From Ureibacillus composti (GTDB lineage: Bacteria; Bacillota; Bacilli; Bacillales_A; Planococcaceae), in contig JAUCEP010000002.1 of the NCBI GenBank assembly GCA_030348875.1, positions 2,435,001-2,499,000 on the forward strand: a stretch of 64,000 nt of DNA, read 5' to 3'. Every line of letters begins with the position of its first letter. Within the stretch, counting starts at the first letter, position 1. The position numbers and the translations under genes were made by a program. Below are positions 18,365 to 27,646 of the stretch, one piece after another. A model generated the notes under the pieces. It was not told where the DNA came from. It worked only from the letters and a program-made list of their open reading frames with translations, and did no database searches.

Positions 18365-18383
18365 AAATGTACATTAAAGTTAT

Positions 18384-21300
18384 TTATTTCTTTATTTCCG
18401 CTTCCTTAAATGCATCTTGCATAATATTATAGGATTTCTTTAATCGTTCATGATATAGGGGTTGATCCCAATTATCCCAAGTATAATTCATCCAAGTTCC
18501 AGTAGATTGAGGTACACTTTGAACAACTTCATTTTGGCTGTTAGAGACAATAATTTTTACCGATATCCCATCTATTGTTTCCGAACTATTGATACCTTCC
18601 TTCGACCAAATATCCCCCATAATTTCTTTTCGGCTCGGATCTTTTACATTTAGTAAAAGCCATGGTAATCGAAGCTCCAAAACCCCATCCTTCATATAAA
18701 AATCGGAAAGTGAATTAAAGTCTTCAGCAGTAGGATTTCCATTACCAAAATGCAACTTCCCTGTTTCATATGATGAAAATGGCACAGAAATGGTACCCTC
18801 TACCTTATCGATTGACATTTCTTTATTGAGTGTTAATTGAATTGGATGGTACACTCCGTTATTCTTTTTATTTGCATATTCTAAAGTTGGAATCATTTTT
18901 AGAATATGTCCATAATCATAGTAGAATGAATCATAGTAGCTATCGATTAGAACCCTCGAGTTCTCCTTCCCTTGCAGTTGCACAAGGAAATCAATTCCTT
19001 CTTCTTGAACTGCTGGAATATTAGGAATGATGGACTGTCCTTGATTGTTAATTGTATCTAGTAAAACGGATAGCTGAATTTCTTCTTCGTTCCATTGACT
19101 TTTGTCATAATCCATTCGAATATTCAATCCTCTTGCATCACTTGACATATACACATTTTTGATAAGATGATCATCATCAATCGTTTGAATGGGCTCCTCA
19201 TTTCTAGCATCCCAGTCAGCTGTATTCCCATCAATCAATATTTGTGTTTCCTCCGTATCAGGTTCAAAACTTAACAAGCCGAAGTGCTGTTCATTTGTTT
19301 GAATATTATCCCAAAATGGTCTTCGGTCAGGGTTATCATAATCCGCCGTATTCCAGGTGCGTTTAAACCACTCATCATGCCAAGAGAAGACTAGACCGCC
19401 TGCCATTTCTTCGTGAACTATGTCTTCAAATAAGCTTTTTAAGTATTGCCCTTGTTCCTGCTCTGAGTGGTTTCCTTGGTCAAATCCATATTTATTTTCA
19501 TGTGTTAACCCTCGAGATGCTGGTATACCAAACTCTGCAACTAGTATAGGTAGATCATGGTTTTCCTTCATATCATGCAAATAACCTGCATAATTATTTT
19601 TTTTGCCTCGATGGTCAACATACTCTATATATTTTTTTTCATAGTTTAATAAATCTGGATAATAAGGGTAAATATGATAGGATGCAAATAATCCGGGATA
19701 AAATGCTTCTTTTGCTTTAATGACATTTGGATTTACTGAAACCATATCTTCTTCTAGATTTGGTTCAGAAGGATGTTCAAGTAAATCCGTCGTCACCCAG
19801 TTTGTAAAACTAATAGGATGCTGCCATTTATAGTTTTCCGCCTCATACGTTGCTGTGAAATCCATCATTTCAGCTAACCATGATTCAAAAGGAGAAACAT
19901 TTTTAGCTATCATGTAGGTTCCATCATAATTCGTTTTATTTGGATTATTTTCATTCGTCCCGACAACACCTTCAGGATCCCACTCAACACCAATAAGCCA
20001 TCCTAATAAATAGGGCGATAAATCATAATCATATCTTCCACTTGCATGGCCTGCTCTTTCCTTTAAATCAGCATTACCGTGAATAAGGTCAACAGTACGC
20101 TGAATTTCTTCTTGGAAATCATTTGTGACCGCTGGATCATATGCGTTTTTCTTCTCTAAAAACGTCTCTTCATTCACCCAAACACCATGGAATAGATAGA
20201 TAGGGTCTTTGCGATAACGATTATGTTCATATAAAGCTTCATAAAATGCAGGTGGATGAATTGTATAAACACGCAGTGCGTTAGCATTCATTTCACTAAT
20301 TTGTTCAAACCACCTTCCATACTCTTGCTTTGAAATCTTTGTTTCTCCAGGAAAAGCACCAGGCTTAGCGATCCCCATATTCACGCCTTTTATGAGGAGA
20401 TCTTCCCAAGCACCATCTCGATATACTTGAAGATACTCTTCACCAGAACGCCCAATTACATTCATATCGTCTATCGTCTTAATCTCTGGTTCTACTGCTT
20501 CCTTACTAATTGGAATAGTCTTTTTTGTTGTTAAAATATTCGTCATCATCGGTACATATGCTTTCCAGAAAAATGTATCCGTTCTCCCCTTTTTCTCAAT
20601 AGAAAACATCTTTTGCCACCAAGATAATCCACTTATTCGGTAAATTTCAGGCACTTTTTCTTGATCAGCAAAGTCGCCAGCAAAATAGTAGCTATCAAAC
20701 AACTGATTTTCATGATGAATCACTGCTGGTAAGGATATAGGAATATGATGATCTTCAAGTTTTTTAGCCCCAGTAGACGATAAAGACAGTTCAAAATTTG
20801 CCTGAACTTCTTTTTCATCATTTGCTTTGACTATATCAAACCAATAATTATATGAAATATTTTGTTTAATTTCATAGTTTTCTAAGCCAATTTCCGTTAG
20901 GTTAAACAGTACATGTTCACCTGATAAATCCTTTTCTGATAAAACAAGAACCTCGTCATCCTCATTCACAAATACGATACCGTTCCCCTTATATGCATAG
21001 GATTTACCATACTGTTTTTCATAGTTTTGTTTAAGCCAAACGGGTACTTCACTATTACTTAAATCGTTAAAATAACGTCCCATCCAACCTGTCCATCGCA
21101 CATTTAATAAGTGATAAAATTCTTCCTTTACATCTTGTTCAGTTGGAGAACCAAACGTATTAAATTCAGCAATAAGTGTTTGATGATTTTTCATTAAGGA
21201 GTCTTTTAATTTATGAATCTCTTCAGTTGTCATCCCGCCATACAAAAGTTTGGAACGGTTCCCTTCTTTGTTTTCACTCATATATTCATCCTCATAAACA

Positions 21301-21632
21301 CCATAACTATCTGCAACATAAAGGAAATCATACGTTGATAAATCCTCAGGTAATGTTCTTGTTTTGTACTTTGGCGGTTTGTTAGTTGGAACAAAGCCAA
21401 CATAATCTTCTTTTAGATGATAAGGTTCATCATCAGTTTTCTTAATCTTCAAATGATTAAGTAACCAAACGATTCCTTTGTGTTCGCGATACGATAGATC
21501 TGGAACCGTCTTATCAACTATTAATACATTCAACTCCTTTGTAGGCTTCAATTGCCATAACCATAAAGGAGTTGTAATTAAGAGCAGAAGAAGTAAGATA
21601 CCAGCACTTATGATCGCTTTTGTCTTAGTCAT
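18384..21632 (-). CDS. Membrane-anchored glycoside-hydrolase-like protein, 1082 aa
   Basis: A large extracytoplasmic protein. Numbering is from GTG 21641; the preferred ATG at 21632 is residue 4. One N-terminal signal anchor (about 8-30) is followed by a domain at about 36-260 that starts LNVLIVDKTVPD and resembles glutamine-amidotransferase-like domains, a linker, and a TIM-barrel region (about 410-790) related to GH2/GH5-type enzymes. Candidate catalytic acids are Glu553 (GVEWDPEG) and Glu703 (ILVAEFGIP), with Trp754-His755 (FSWHDEW) lining the site. A C-terminal beta domain (about 800-1050, ILIDGNTADWD...) resembles carbohydrate-binding DOMON/CBM9-like modules. It overlaps the glycosyltransferase gene by 8 bp, so it probably trims or processes the polymer made by that enzyme. 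No GH family is assigned with certainty. Confidence 0.8.
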   Translation of the reverse strand: MTKTKAIISAGILLLLLLITTPLWLWQLKPTKELNVLIVDKTVPDLSYREHKGIVWLLNHLKIKKTDDEPYHLKEDYVGFVPTNKPPKYKTRTLPEDLSTYDFLYVADSYGVYEDEYMSENKEGNRSKLLYGGMTTEEIHKLKDSLMKNHQTLIAEFNTFGSPTEQDVKEEFYHLLNVRWTGWMGRYFNDLSNSEVPVWLKQNYEKQYGKSYAYKGNGIVFVNEDDEVLVLSEKDLSGEHVLFNLTEIGLENYEIKQNISYNYWFDIVKANDEKEVQANFELSLSSTGAKKLEDHHIPISLPAVIHHENQLFDSYYFAGDFADQEKVPEIYRISGLSWWQKMFSIEKKGRTDTFFWKAYVPMMTNILTTKKTIPISKEAVEPEIKTIDDMNVIGRSGEEYLQVYRDGAWEDLLIKGVNMGIAKPGAFPGETKISKQEYGRWFEQISEMNANALRVYTIHPPAFYEALYEHNRYRKDPIYLFHGVWVNEETFLEKKNAYDPAVTNDFQEEIQRTVDLIHGNADLKERAGHASGRYDYDLSPYLLGWLIGVEWDPEGVVGTNENNPNKTNYDGTYMIAKNVSPFESWLAEMMDFTATYEAENYKWQHPISFTNWVTTDLLEHPSEPNLEEDMVSVNPNVIKAKEAFYPGLFASYHIYPYYPDLLNYEKKYIEYVDHRGKKNNYAGYLHDMKENHDLPILVAEFGIPASRGLTHENKYGFDQGNHSEQEQGQYLKSLFEDIVHEEMAGGLVFSWHDEWFKRTWNTADYDNPDRRPFWDNIQTNEQHFGLLSFEPDTEETQILIDGNTADWDARNEEPIQTIDDDHLIKNVYMSSDARGLNIRMDYDKSQWNEEEIQLSVLLDTINNQGQSIIPNIPAVQEEGIDFLVQLQGKENSRVLIDSYYDSFYYDYGHILKMIPTLEYANKKNNGVYHPIQLTLNKEMSIDKVEGTISVPFSSYETGKLHFGNGNPTAEDFNSLSDFYMKDGVLELRLPWLLLNVKDPSRKEIMGDIWSKEGINSSETIDGISVKIIVSNSQNEVVQSVPQSTGTWMNYTWDNWDQPLYHERLKKSYNIMQDAFKEAEIKK

Positions 21633-23064
21633 TGGAAACACCTTTTCTAACCATTTCTCCCCAGCCTTTTTTACCAGCTAACATTTCAATGATTCCTTCA
21701 ACACGCCAAATGACAGTCAACGGTCGATACCAAAGTGTTTCAGTAAGCGAAACGAAAAATAAAATAACGAGGTGTTTAACCTTTGGGTATCTTTCCATAC
21801 TCCATTCCTCTAACAAAACAGATGTCATTGAGAAAATCGATCCGTAAATTAATGAAAGAAGGAAGAATAAAGTAGCAAATTCTAAATAAATACCTCCAGT
21901 AAAAATAGAAATGATTAACAGAATATACCCAAACAATTCAATTAATGGTCCTAAAAACTCGATGAAAAAAAAGTAAGGCATTGAAAACATGCCGATTGAT
22001 CCATATCTCGGATTAAACATTAATTTTTTATGTCTCCACAAACTATCAATTAAGCCTCTGTGCCATCTTTTTCGCTGACGTCTCAGAAACTTTAAGGATT
22101 CAGGTGCTTCTGTCCAACAAACGGGATCCGGTACATAGATGATTTTTTTGTTTGCTTTCTTTTCTTTTACAAGTCTGTGCAGTCGGACAACAAGTTCCAT
22201 ATCCTCCCCTACTGTGTGCGCATACCCACCAGCTTCAATCACCCACTTTTTTGAAAAAACACCGAATGCCCCTGACACAATCAGTAGCAAATTATTTTTA
22301 CTTAATCCTATACGTCCTGTTAAAAAGGCTCGTAAATATTCAATAACTTGCATCACAACAATAGGTTTTTTCGATAATTCGATCTGAACAAGCTCGCCAT
22401 TTTGAATGACACATCCGTTCGCAATCCTCACACTTCCTCCAGAGGCAATGACTTCATCACCCGACTCAATAATGGGTTTTAATACTTTTAAAAAGGCATT
22501 CCTTTCAATAATGGAGTCACCATCCAATGAACAAAAATAAGGATATTTCGAACAATTGATGCCCGCATTCAAAGCATCTGCTTTACCTCCATTTTCCTTA
22601 TCTAGAACAATTAAATTTGGGTAAATACTAGATCGATAGATTGCTTTTATATGTTTTGTTTCCAGTTGTTTACGAATTACACGATTTACTTCTATTAATT
22701 TTAATTTCGACATGAGCTTTTCAAGAGTATCATCTGTTGAGCCGTCATTTATGACAATAATCTCAAATTCCGGATACTCAATACTTAATAGCGATCGAAT
22801 ACTACCGTAAATTCCTACTGATTCATTATAGGCTGGGACAAGAATTGACACTGGTTTTGTATACTCCGAATTCAATAGTTCCTCGTACGGCTCATTATAA
22901 TCAAGTTGATACCTTCGCCTTATTTGAAGAAGAGAAAGGAAAAGCATGCATCCATAAACACTGATCATCATCAGCATATATATTAAAATGAACCAACTAC
23001 CAATTTGTAATAAAATAGCCAAATTAATAGGAATAACTTTCGCGCTCCTTTTCAAGCCATTCAA
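21625..23064 (-). CDS. Processive family 2 glycosyltransferase (BcsA/HasA-like)
   Basis: A membrane glycosyltransferase of about 480 residues that would polymerise and export a beta-linked polysaccharide. One N-terminal helix (ILLQIGSWFILIYMLMMISV) precedes the GT-A domain: LVPAYNES, VINDGSTDDT, the DxD motif SLDGDS, GEDMELV and the processivity motif QRKRW. Three or more C-terminal helices follow. There is no PilZ domain. The start is uncertain because the 5' end overlaps the HEAT gene: TTG 23064 has AAGGA eight bases upstream, while TTG 23082 and TTG 23022 are alternatives. Neighbours are a GH-like protein and a diguanylate cyclase, the usual company of exopolysaccharide synthases. The sugar is unknown. 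Confidence 0.9.
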   Translation of the reverse strand: MNGLKRSAKVIPINLAILLQIGSWFILIYMLMMISVYGCMLFLSLLQIRRRYQLDYNEPYEELLNSEYTKPVSILVPAYNESVGIYGSIRSLLSIEYPEFEIIVINDGSTDDTLEKLMSKLKLIEVNRVIRKQLETKHIKAIYRSSIYPNLIVLDKENGGKADALNAGINCSKYPYFCSLDGDSIIERNAFLKVLKPIIESGDEVIASGGSVRIANGCVIQNGELVQIELSKKPIVVMQVIEYLRAFLTGRIGLSKNNLLLIVSGAFGVFSKKWVIEAGGYAHTVGEDMELVVRLHRLVKEKKANKKIIYVPDPVCWTEAPESLKFLRRQRKRWHRGLIDSLWRHKKLMFNPRYGSIGMFSMPYFFFIEFLGPLIELFGYILLIISIFTGGIYLEFATLFFLLSLIYGSIFSMTSVLLEEWSMERYPKVKHLVILFFVSLTETLWYRPLTVIWRVEGIIEMLAGKKGWGEMVRKGVSND

Positions 23065-24076
23065 TGGCCATATCCTTAGCAAATAGATCTTTCGACTCTT
23101 CTGTTACTCTTGTTAAAAGTTCAATTCCATCTTTAAAGCGTAATATAGATTTTGCAGCTTCAGCACGTACGAGATATTCCTTGTCTGATAAAAGCTCTAT
23201 TAATTGACCTTTGTATTCATCCAATCGTTGTATCCCTACCACCTTAGTGACCATCATACGAACCTGCCAGCTTTCAGAGTTGAAAAAACCAATAATTGCC
23301 TTTGCATCAATTGGAAAGCCCGTTGTAGCGTACGCCTTTAAAGAACGTATTCTTAATTCATCATCCTCTTGTATAATAAGCTTTTCCAAAAGATGTTGAT
23401 GTTTGAATAATTGCTGTTCCCCAATCCTTTCTACGACCATATATTGCAACCTCATAGATAGTCCATCAAACTCAGCAGTTAACTCATCAAATTTTTCTTC
23501 TTCCATGCTCATAATGATCGAAAGCAGTGAAAAGTCCGATAGTTCATCCGAGACATATTTCATATACTCAATGATCTTATGATCATTAAACTTAGCTAGA
23601 AGTTTTAATATTTGAACTTTTTCAGAAACAGTCGTTCTTTTTTTATTAAATAATTCATGTAAACTCTCATCCAGATAATCCATATGAAAATCTTCAATTA
23701 AGTAGAGAGCATTCATTCTAAGACTCCAACGCTTTTTTCTCAGCTCTTCTTTTACATATGTTGTTAAATATTGTTTAGCAAAACTACTTATTCGCTCTTG
23801 TATATATGAATCATCTAAAATTGTTGAATAGTCGATCATTAATTCAATGACAACTTTAAACTTCTCTTGATCATGCGCTAAAGGTAAAAGTTCTTCTTCA
23901 CCTGTTTGTAAATATTGAAAAATTGCTAATTGATACTTTTCCTTGTAGTCATTAAGTTTTCGTGTTGTTCGATTATTAAAATACTTTTTCACGATTAAAT
24001 AAAAAAAGAGACTCATTAAGATGAAAAACATGACAGCAATTAAAATTAAAAGCAAAACTAAACTAATTTCAATCAT
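23024..24076 (-). CDS. HEAT-repeat membrane protein
   Basis: 350 residues. One strong N-terminal membrane helix (ISLVLLLILIAVMFFILMSLFF) leads into a cytoplasmic all-helical region with HEAT-like repeats. The last are the clearest: DDELRIRSLKAYATTG, ESWQVRMMVTKVVG and KEYLVRAEAAKSILRF. Such solenoids are protein-binding scaffolds. The gene starts one base after the cyclase stop codon and its 3' end overlaps the glycosyltransferase gene, so the three are translationally linked. It may connect the cyclase to the synthase at the membrane, which is inference. Confidence 0.82.
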   Translation of the reverse strand: MIEISLVLLLILIAVMFFILMSLFFYLIVKKYFNNRTTRKLNDYKEKYQLAIFQYLQTGEEELLPLAHDQEKFKVVIELMIDYSTILDDSYIQERISSFAKQYLTTYVKEELRKKRWSLRMNALYLIEDFHMDYLDESLHELFNKKRTTVSEKVQILKLLAKFNDHKIIEYMKYVSDELSDFSLLSIIMSMEEEKFDELTAEFDGLSMRLQYMVVERIGEQQLFKHQHLLEKLIIQEDDELRIRSLKAYATTGFPIDAKAIIGFFNSESWQVRMMVTKVVGIQRLDEYKGQLIELLSDKEYLVRAEAAKSILRFKDGIELLTRVTEESKDLFAKDMAIEWLEKERESYSY

Positions 24077-24077
24077 C

Positions 24078-25697
24078 TTATTTCATCCTTTTCATTAAAT
24101 GAGCAAATCGGCTTTCTAACTCTAAAAGTTTGAAAGGCTTTGTAATATAATCATCAGCACCATACTGTAATGCCCGTGAAATGTCTTGATCACTTTTGCG
24201 AGAAGTAAGCATCATAATCGTAAATCGTTCCTGATTGTGTAGGCCCCTCAAATTTTGCAAGACCTCCAAGCCGTCCATTCGGGGCATCATACCATCCAAC
24301 ACAATGAGATACTTTTCATTCTCTTTTAGATGCCAACCAGCTTCAAAAAATTCTACTCCATCCTTAAACGATTTAATATCTAATTCAAATTCTTCTGTAA
24401 ATTTGCTTTTACTAATGAGATTTTCAAGCATCGTACGAATAATTGGATCATCATCAATAATTCCCACATTTATTCGTTTCTTATGGTAACGAATATTGGT
24501 CATTGGTGCGATTTTCACTCTATTTCTACCTTCGCTCTGCGCTTCAAATAGTGCACCGTTTACAACTTCAATATTCTTTTTAAGTTCTAACTCATCCGAA
24601 TTTATTTCATGTATTCCAGCTGAGAATGTACAATAAAACTCATGTTCATCATTCAACCCTTTAAAAGATGTTTTTGAAAATTGACGTAAAATTCGTTCAA
24701 GTATACTTTTTGACTCATTCGCTTTTGTTTCAGGAAGTAGAATAAGAAATTCCTCTCCTCCATAACGAATAATGATGTCATTTAGTCTTAGTCCATTCCT
24801 TATCACGTTTGCAAAAGTCTCTAATACTTTATCGCCTACAATATGACTATAGGTATCGTTAACACGCTTGAAATGATCAAGATCTAGTAGAGCGATGCAA
24901 AATGGCTCATGTTTTCTTTTAAAGTTGCTTATGAATCGCTCATAAGCTCGTTGCAAATATTTCCGATTAAATACTTTCGTTAATTCATCTATTAGAATTA
25001 AATGATCTATTGCTTGCTTTCTTTCTAGCTGTCTATTTATCCTTACAACAAATTCATCAATATCTAAAGGTTTTGGAATAAAATCATCTGCTCCCAGTTG
25101 ATAACTTTTTATTCTCGTTTCTTTCGAATTATCAACACTTATCATAATTGTTGGAATAACATGCTGTTTCATTTTGTCCTTCAGCTTTAATAAAACATCC
25201 AGCCCATTTTTATCTTTCATATGGATATCAATGATGACGCAATCTGGGTATAAATCATAATAAGAATTGATTGCCCGATCAGCATCAGACACTGCAAAGA
25301 CCACCAAACCTGTTTTCTCTAATTTATCCTTTAGATACATTAATAAAGCTGTATCATCATCGATTAATAAAATAAGATTTTTATCTTCTAATTCTTCCGT
25401 TCGTTTAAGGATTTCATCAATACCTGAATTTTCCTCATAATAAAAAATGGAGATTAAAGGTAATAAAAAATCCTGTATATCTCCCGTTGTCCATTCTTTT
25501 TCATCATTCTCATCTAACTGACTCATTAAAAATTGAGCTGATTCCCCTGCTCGGTCAAACCCTATTGTCAAGGCTGTCCCCGCTATGGAGTGTAAAAAAC
25601 GGTAAAATTCTTTATGCAAAATAGGACCTTTTGCATTTAACCATATATCAAGTTGTTTTCTTACGTTTTTTACCAAAGCTTCTGAGTACTTATCCAT
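24078..25697 (-). CDS. Hpt-REC-GGDEF-REC diguanylate cyclase
   Basis: A 539-residue soluble signalling protein. Order: an Hpt-like domain (about 1-90) with His36 in FLHSIAGTALTIGF, a receiver (108-225) with Asp157 in VIIDIHM, a GGDEF domain (about 235-395) and a second receiver (409-535) with Asp468 in IVLDGMM. The cyclase active site is GGEEF (313-317) and the inhibitory site RLND (304-307) lies five residues before it, so both synthesis of c-di-GMP and product inhibition look intact. The start has AGGAGAGG. It is the first gene of the polysaccharide operon. It probably sets local c-di-GMP in response to phosphotransfer, but no c-di-GMP receptor (PilZ) is visible nearby. Confidence 0.92.
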   Translation of the reverse strand: MDKYSEALVKNVRKQLDIWLNAKGPILHKEFYRFLHSIAGTALTIGFDRAGESAQFLMSQLDENDEKEWTTGDIQDFLLPLISIFYYEENSGIDEILKRTEELEDKNLILLIDDDTALLMYLKDKLEKTGLVVFAVSDADRAINSYYDLYPDCVIIDIHMKDKNGLDVLLKLKDKMKQHVIPTIMISVDNSKETRIKSYQLGADDFIPKPLDIDEFVVRINRQLERKQAIDHLILIDELTKVFNRKYLQRAYERFISNFKRKHEPFCIALLDLDHFKRVNDTYSHIVGDKVLETFANVIRNGLRLNDIIIRYGGEEFLILLPETKANESKSILERILRQFSKTSFKGLNDEHEFYCTFSAGIHEINSDELELKKNIEVVNGALFEAQSEGRNRVKIAPMTNIRYHKKRINVGIIDDDPIIRTMLENLISKSKFTEEFELDIKSFKDGVEFFEAGWHLKENEKYLIVLDGMMPRMDGLEVLQNLRGLHNQERFTIMMLTSRKSDQDISRALQYGADDYITKPFKLLELESRFAHLMKRMK

Positions 25698-25834
25698 TTG
25701 CCTCTCCTAGTAAACTTTTTGTCTACTACTATTCTACTTAAATGTGAGGATTTTATTAGAGACATTTCAAATAATTTTCCAACCCACTGACTTTTCTCTT
25801 ATTTTTTCCTTTTGGAAATGGTCCTTAAAAGATA

Positions 25835-25868
25835 AAAAAGTGCTTTCCTTAGTACAGGAAAGCACCTT
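25835..25868 (-). terminator. Terminator of the His-rich protein gene
   Basis: On the minus strand GGTGCTTTCCT, loop GTACT, AAGGAAAGCACT and six T residues. A strong stem between the gene at 25952 and the cyclase gene, so the polysaccharide operon has its own promoter between 25698 and 25835. Confidence 0.92.
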
Positions 25869-25951
25869 TATGTGTAAACTAAAATGACTACAACTAATGA
25901 CATAGACACCCCTCTTCAATAGGGGCCATTTTGCCATACTTTCTAAAGTAC

Positions 25952-26290
25952 TCAATCTACTTCAGTGTTAGTTTCAGTCTCCTTTCTATATCTAAACTTC
26001 GCATATTCCTCAAATTCAAATAGCTCAAACTGTTGCACAAATTCGTCAATAATTGCCTGTGTTGCTTTTAACTCGCCCGCAACCATTGGATTTGCAGCCT
26101 GAAGTTCAGGTGTTTCTAGTTGCTTTTTCAATACAACTTGCTTCGTTTCTAAATGCTCTAAAAACATAACCGCACGCTTTCGTCGAAACGTTTTTGCCCC
26201 TTCAGACTTTACCTCATCATGCTCCCCCCGATGACCTCGATGTCTTCCTTCATGATGTTTGTGATGCCCTCTATGTCCTTCATGTCTCAT
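25952..26290 (-). CDS. Histidine-rich small protein, 112 aa
   Basis: Residues 1-25 are exceptionally rich in His, Gly and Arg (MRHEGHRGHHKHHEG...), a likely metal-binding stretch. Residues 38-105 form a probable helical hairpin (AVMFLEHLETKQVVLKKQL, then MVAGELKATQAIIDEFVQQF). No known family is recognised. The start has AGGAGG. The promoter region carries two copies of a GTATAC-containing palindrome, so the gene is probably under a dedicated repressor that is not in this window. A metal sensor, chaperone or a transcriptional-regulator partner are all possible. Confidence 0.7.
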   Translation of the reverse strand: MRHEGHRGHHKHHEGRHRGHRGEHDEVKSEGAKTFRRKRAVMFLEHLETKQVVLKKQLETPELQAANPMVAGELKATQAIIDEFVQQFELFEFEEYAKFRYRKETETNTEVD

Positions 26291-26306
26291 ATTACATCCT
26301 CCTCAT

Positions 26307-26361
26307 CGTATACAAACGAATACAGTCTAATTCCATTTTATTGTATACATTCGTATACACA
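26307..26361 (-). promoter_or_regulatory. Double palindromic operator and promoter of the His-rich gene
   Basis: Two related sites: 26342-26361 (TGTATACATTCGTATACACA on the plus strand) and 26307-26323 (CGTATACAAACGAATAC). On the minus strand a TTGACT-like -35 lies just upstream and TATACA or TACAAT can serve as -10, so the first site covers the promoter core and the second lies between it and the ribosome binding site. That is the layout of a repressor operator. The repressor is unknown. Confidence 0.65.
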
Positions 26362-26383
26362 ACAGTCAATCATTCAATACAAA

Positions 26384-26409
26384 AACCGCACCTAATGCAG
26401 GGTACGGTT
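26384..26409 (-). terminator. Terminator of the ger operon
   Basis: On the minus strand AACCGTACC, an 8-nt loop, GGTGCGGTT and TTTGT. It lies 105 nt after the gerB-type stop codon. Confidence 0.75.
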
Positions 26410-26514
26410 AACTGTTATGTGTAATCTTGTTTTTTAAGCAACTGGAATCCAAATATGTGTAGGAGCAATTCGACATTTTATAAAATCCTTCATAAAACTA
26501 ATCACTAACTCATG

Positions 26515-27618
26515 TTAAATTTGTTTCATTAGTTTTTTTCTGATGACATATACAACAATCAGTAATAGTGGTAAAAACAATCCAATCGAATAGGAAAAGA
26601 GTAATCCTGTTGTTGCAATCCATTCTTGTAGATATACGACATTGGGATAAATGATAAGAGAAAGGACTACTACGATTATTCCAAATGGTGTTGTTAAAGG
26701 GCGATAGTCTTTTAAATTCATAATTTGTGCGAACCCATAAACGGCACCGTAAAAATAAATGGTTGTCTTAAAATAGAGTGCAATAATCCATTGAGCTGCC
26801 ATAAAAGCTTCAATTCGCTGTATAAAATCCCCAATATTTATTCTTTGTGCCAACTCATAACCTGGATAAAGTTCACTTGCTGTACTATATACCCCTAATA
26901 CAGACACACAATAAAATGTAAGTATTATAATGATGAATCCACTTAAAAGGTTTCCTATAAAAAACGCCTTTTTTGCTTGTTTAATGTTATTGATAAAGGC
27001 CGGAAAAATCATTAATAAAACAATAGCATTAATAGAAGTTACCTCAAGTAAAGTTATAGATGTTTGGAGGATTGTTTTTGGACTTGATTCAAGTATTGGC
27101 TGTATGTTTTCAACTTTGACCTCAGGAGAAATAAAAATTAATAATAAAATAAAAAGAATGAAGAACCAAAAGATAAGTAACTCAGCCGATCGCGCAATTG
27201 TCTCTAATCCTAGACGTACTCCCATAACGATAACTAACATCATTAGTATACTAAGCGCTGCCATTGGAGTATTTGGCATAATATGGGTGTTGAGGAATGT
27301 ACCAGAATAATACAATAAAGTTGATGCATAAAGTAAACACATGAGTACAAATAAAAGTGAGGCAACTTTTCCGAGCCATTTCCCTAAAATCTTTTCGTTC
27401 ATTTGAACAAACGTGAATTGTGGGAACCATTGTGCCAATAAGCAAAATAGCCAAATAATAAATAGTCCGATGACTGTACTAACTATTGCCACGACCCACG
27501 CGTCTTGTTTCGCTTGAGCCGCTAGTGCTGATGGGACAATTAAAACGCTAGTACCAACTGAAAATAATGTGACTAACACTAAAAATTGGCCTGAACTTAT
27601 TTTAACGTTTTGCATCAT
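26515..27618 (-). CDS. Spore germinant receptor B subunit (GerAB/GerKB family)
   Basis: A 367-residue permease-like protein of the APC superfamily with ten predicted membrane helices; it sits in the spore inner membrane and is thought to bind the germinant. Typical segments are the first helix (QFLVLVTLFSVGTSVLIVPS) and the loop WFPQFTFVQMNEKILGKWLG. It is the last gene of an A-C-D-B receptor operon, 28 bp after the D subunit. Either of two tandem ATGs can start it. Forespore expression is expected from the family. The germinant cannot be read from the sequence. Confidence 0.92.
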   Translation of the reverse strand: MMQNVKISSGQFLVLVTLFSVGTSVLIVPSALAAQAKQDAWVVAIVSTVIGLFIIWLFCLLAQWFPQFTFVQMNEKILGKWLGKVASLLFVLMCLLYASTLLYYSGTFLNTHIMPNTPMAALSILMMLVIVMGVRLGLETIARSAELLIFWFFILFILLLIFISPEVKVENIQPILESSPKTILQTSITLLEVTSINAIVLLMIFPAFINNIKQAKKAFFIGNLLSGFIIIILTFYCVSVLGVYSTASELYPGYELAQRINIGDFIQRIEAFMAAQWIIALYFKTTIYFYGAVYGFAQIMNLKDYRPLTTPFGIIVVVLSLIIYPNVVYLQEWIATTGLLFSYSIGLFLPLLLIVVYVIRKKLMKQI

Positions 27619-27646
27619 TTTGCCTCATGTCGTCCCTTCAAAGTGT

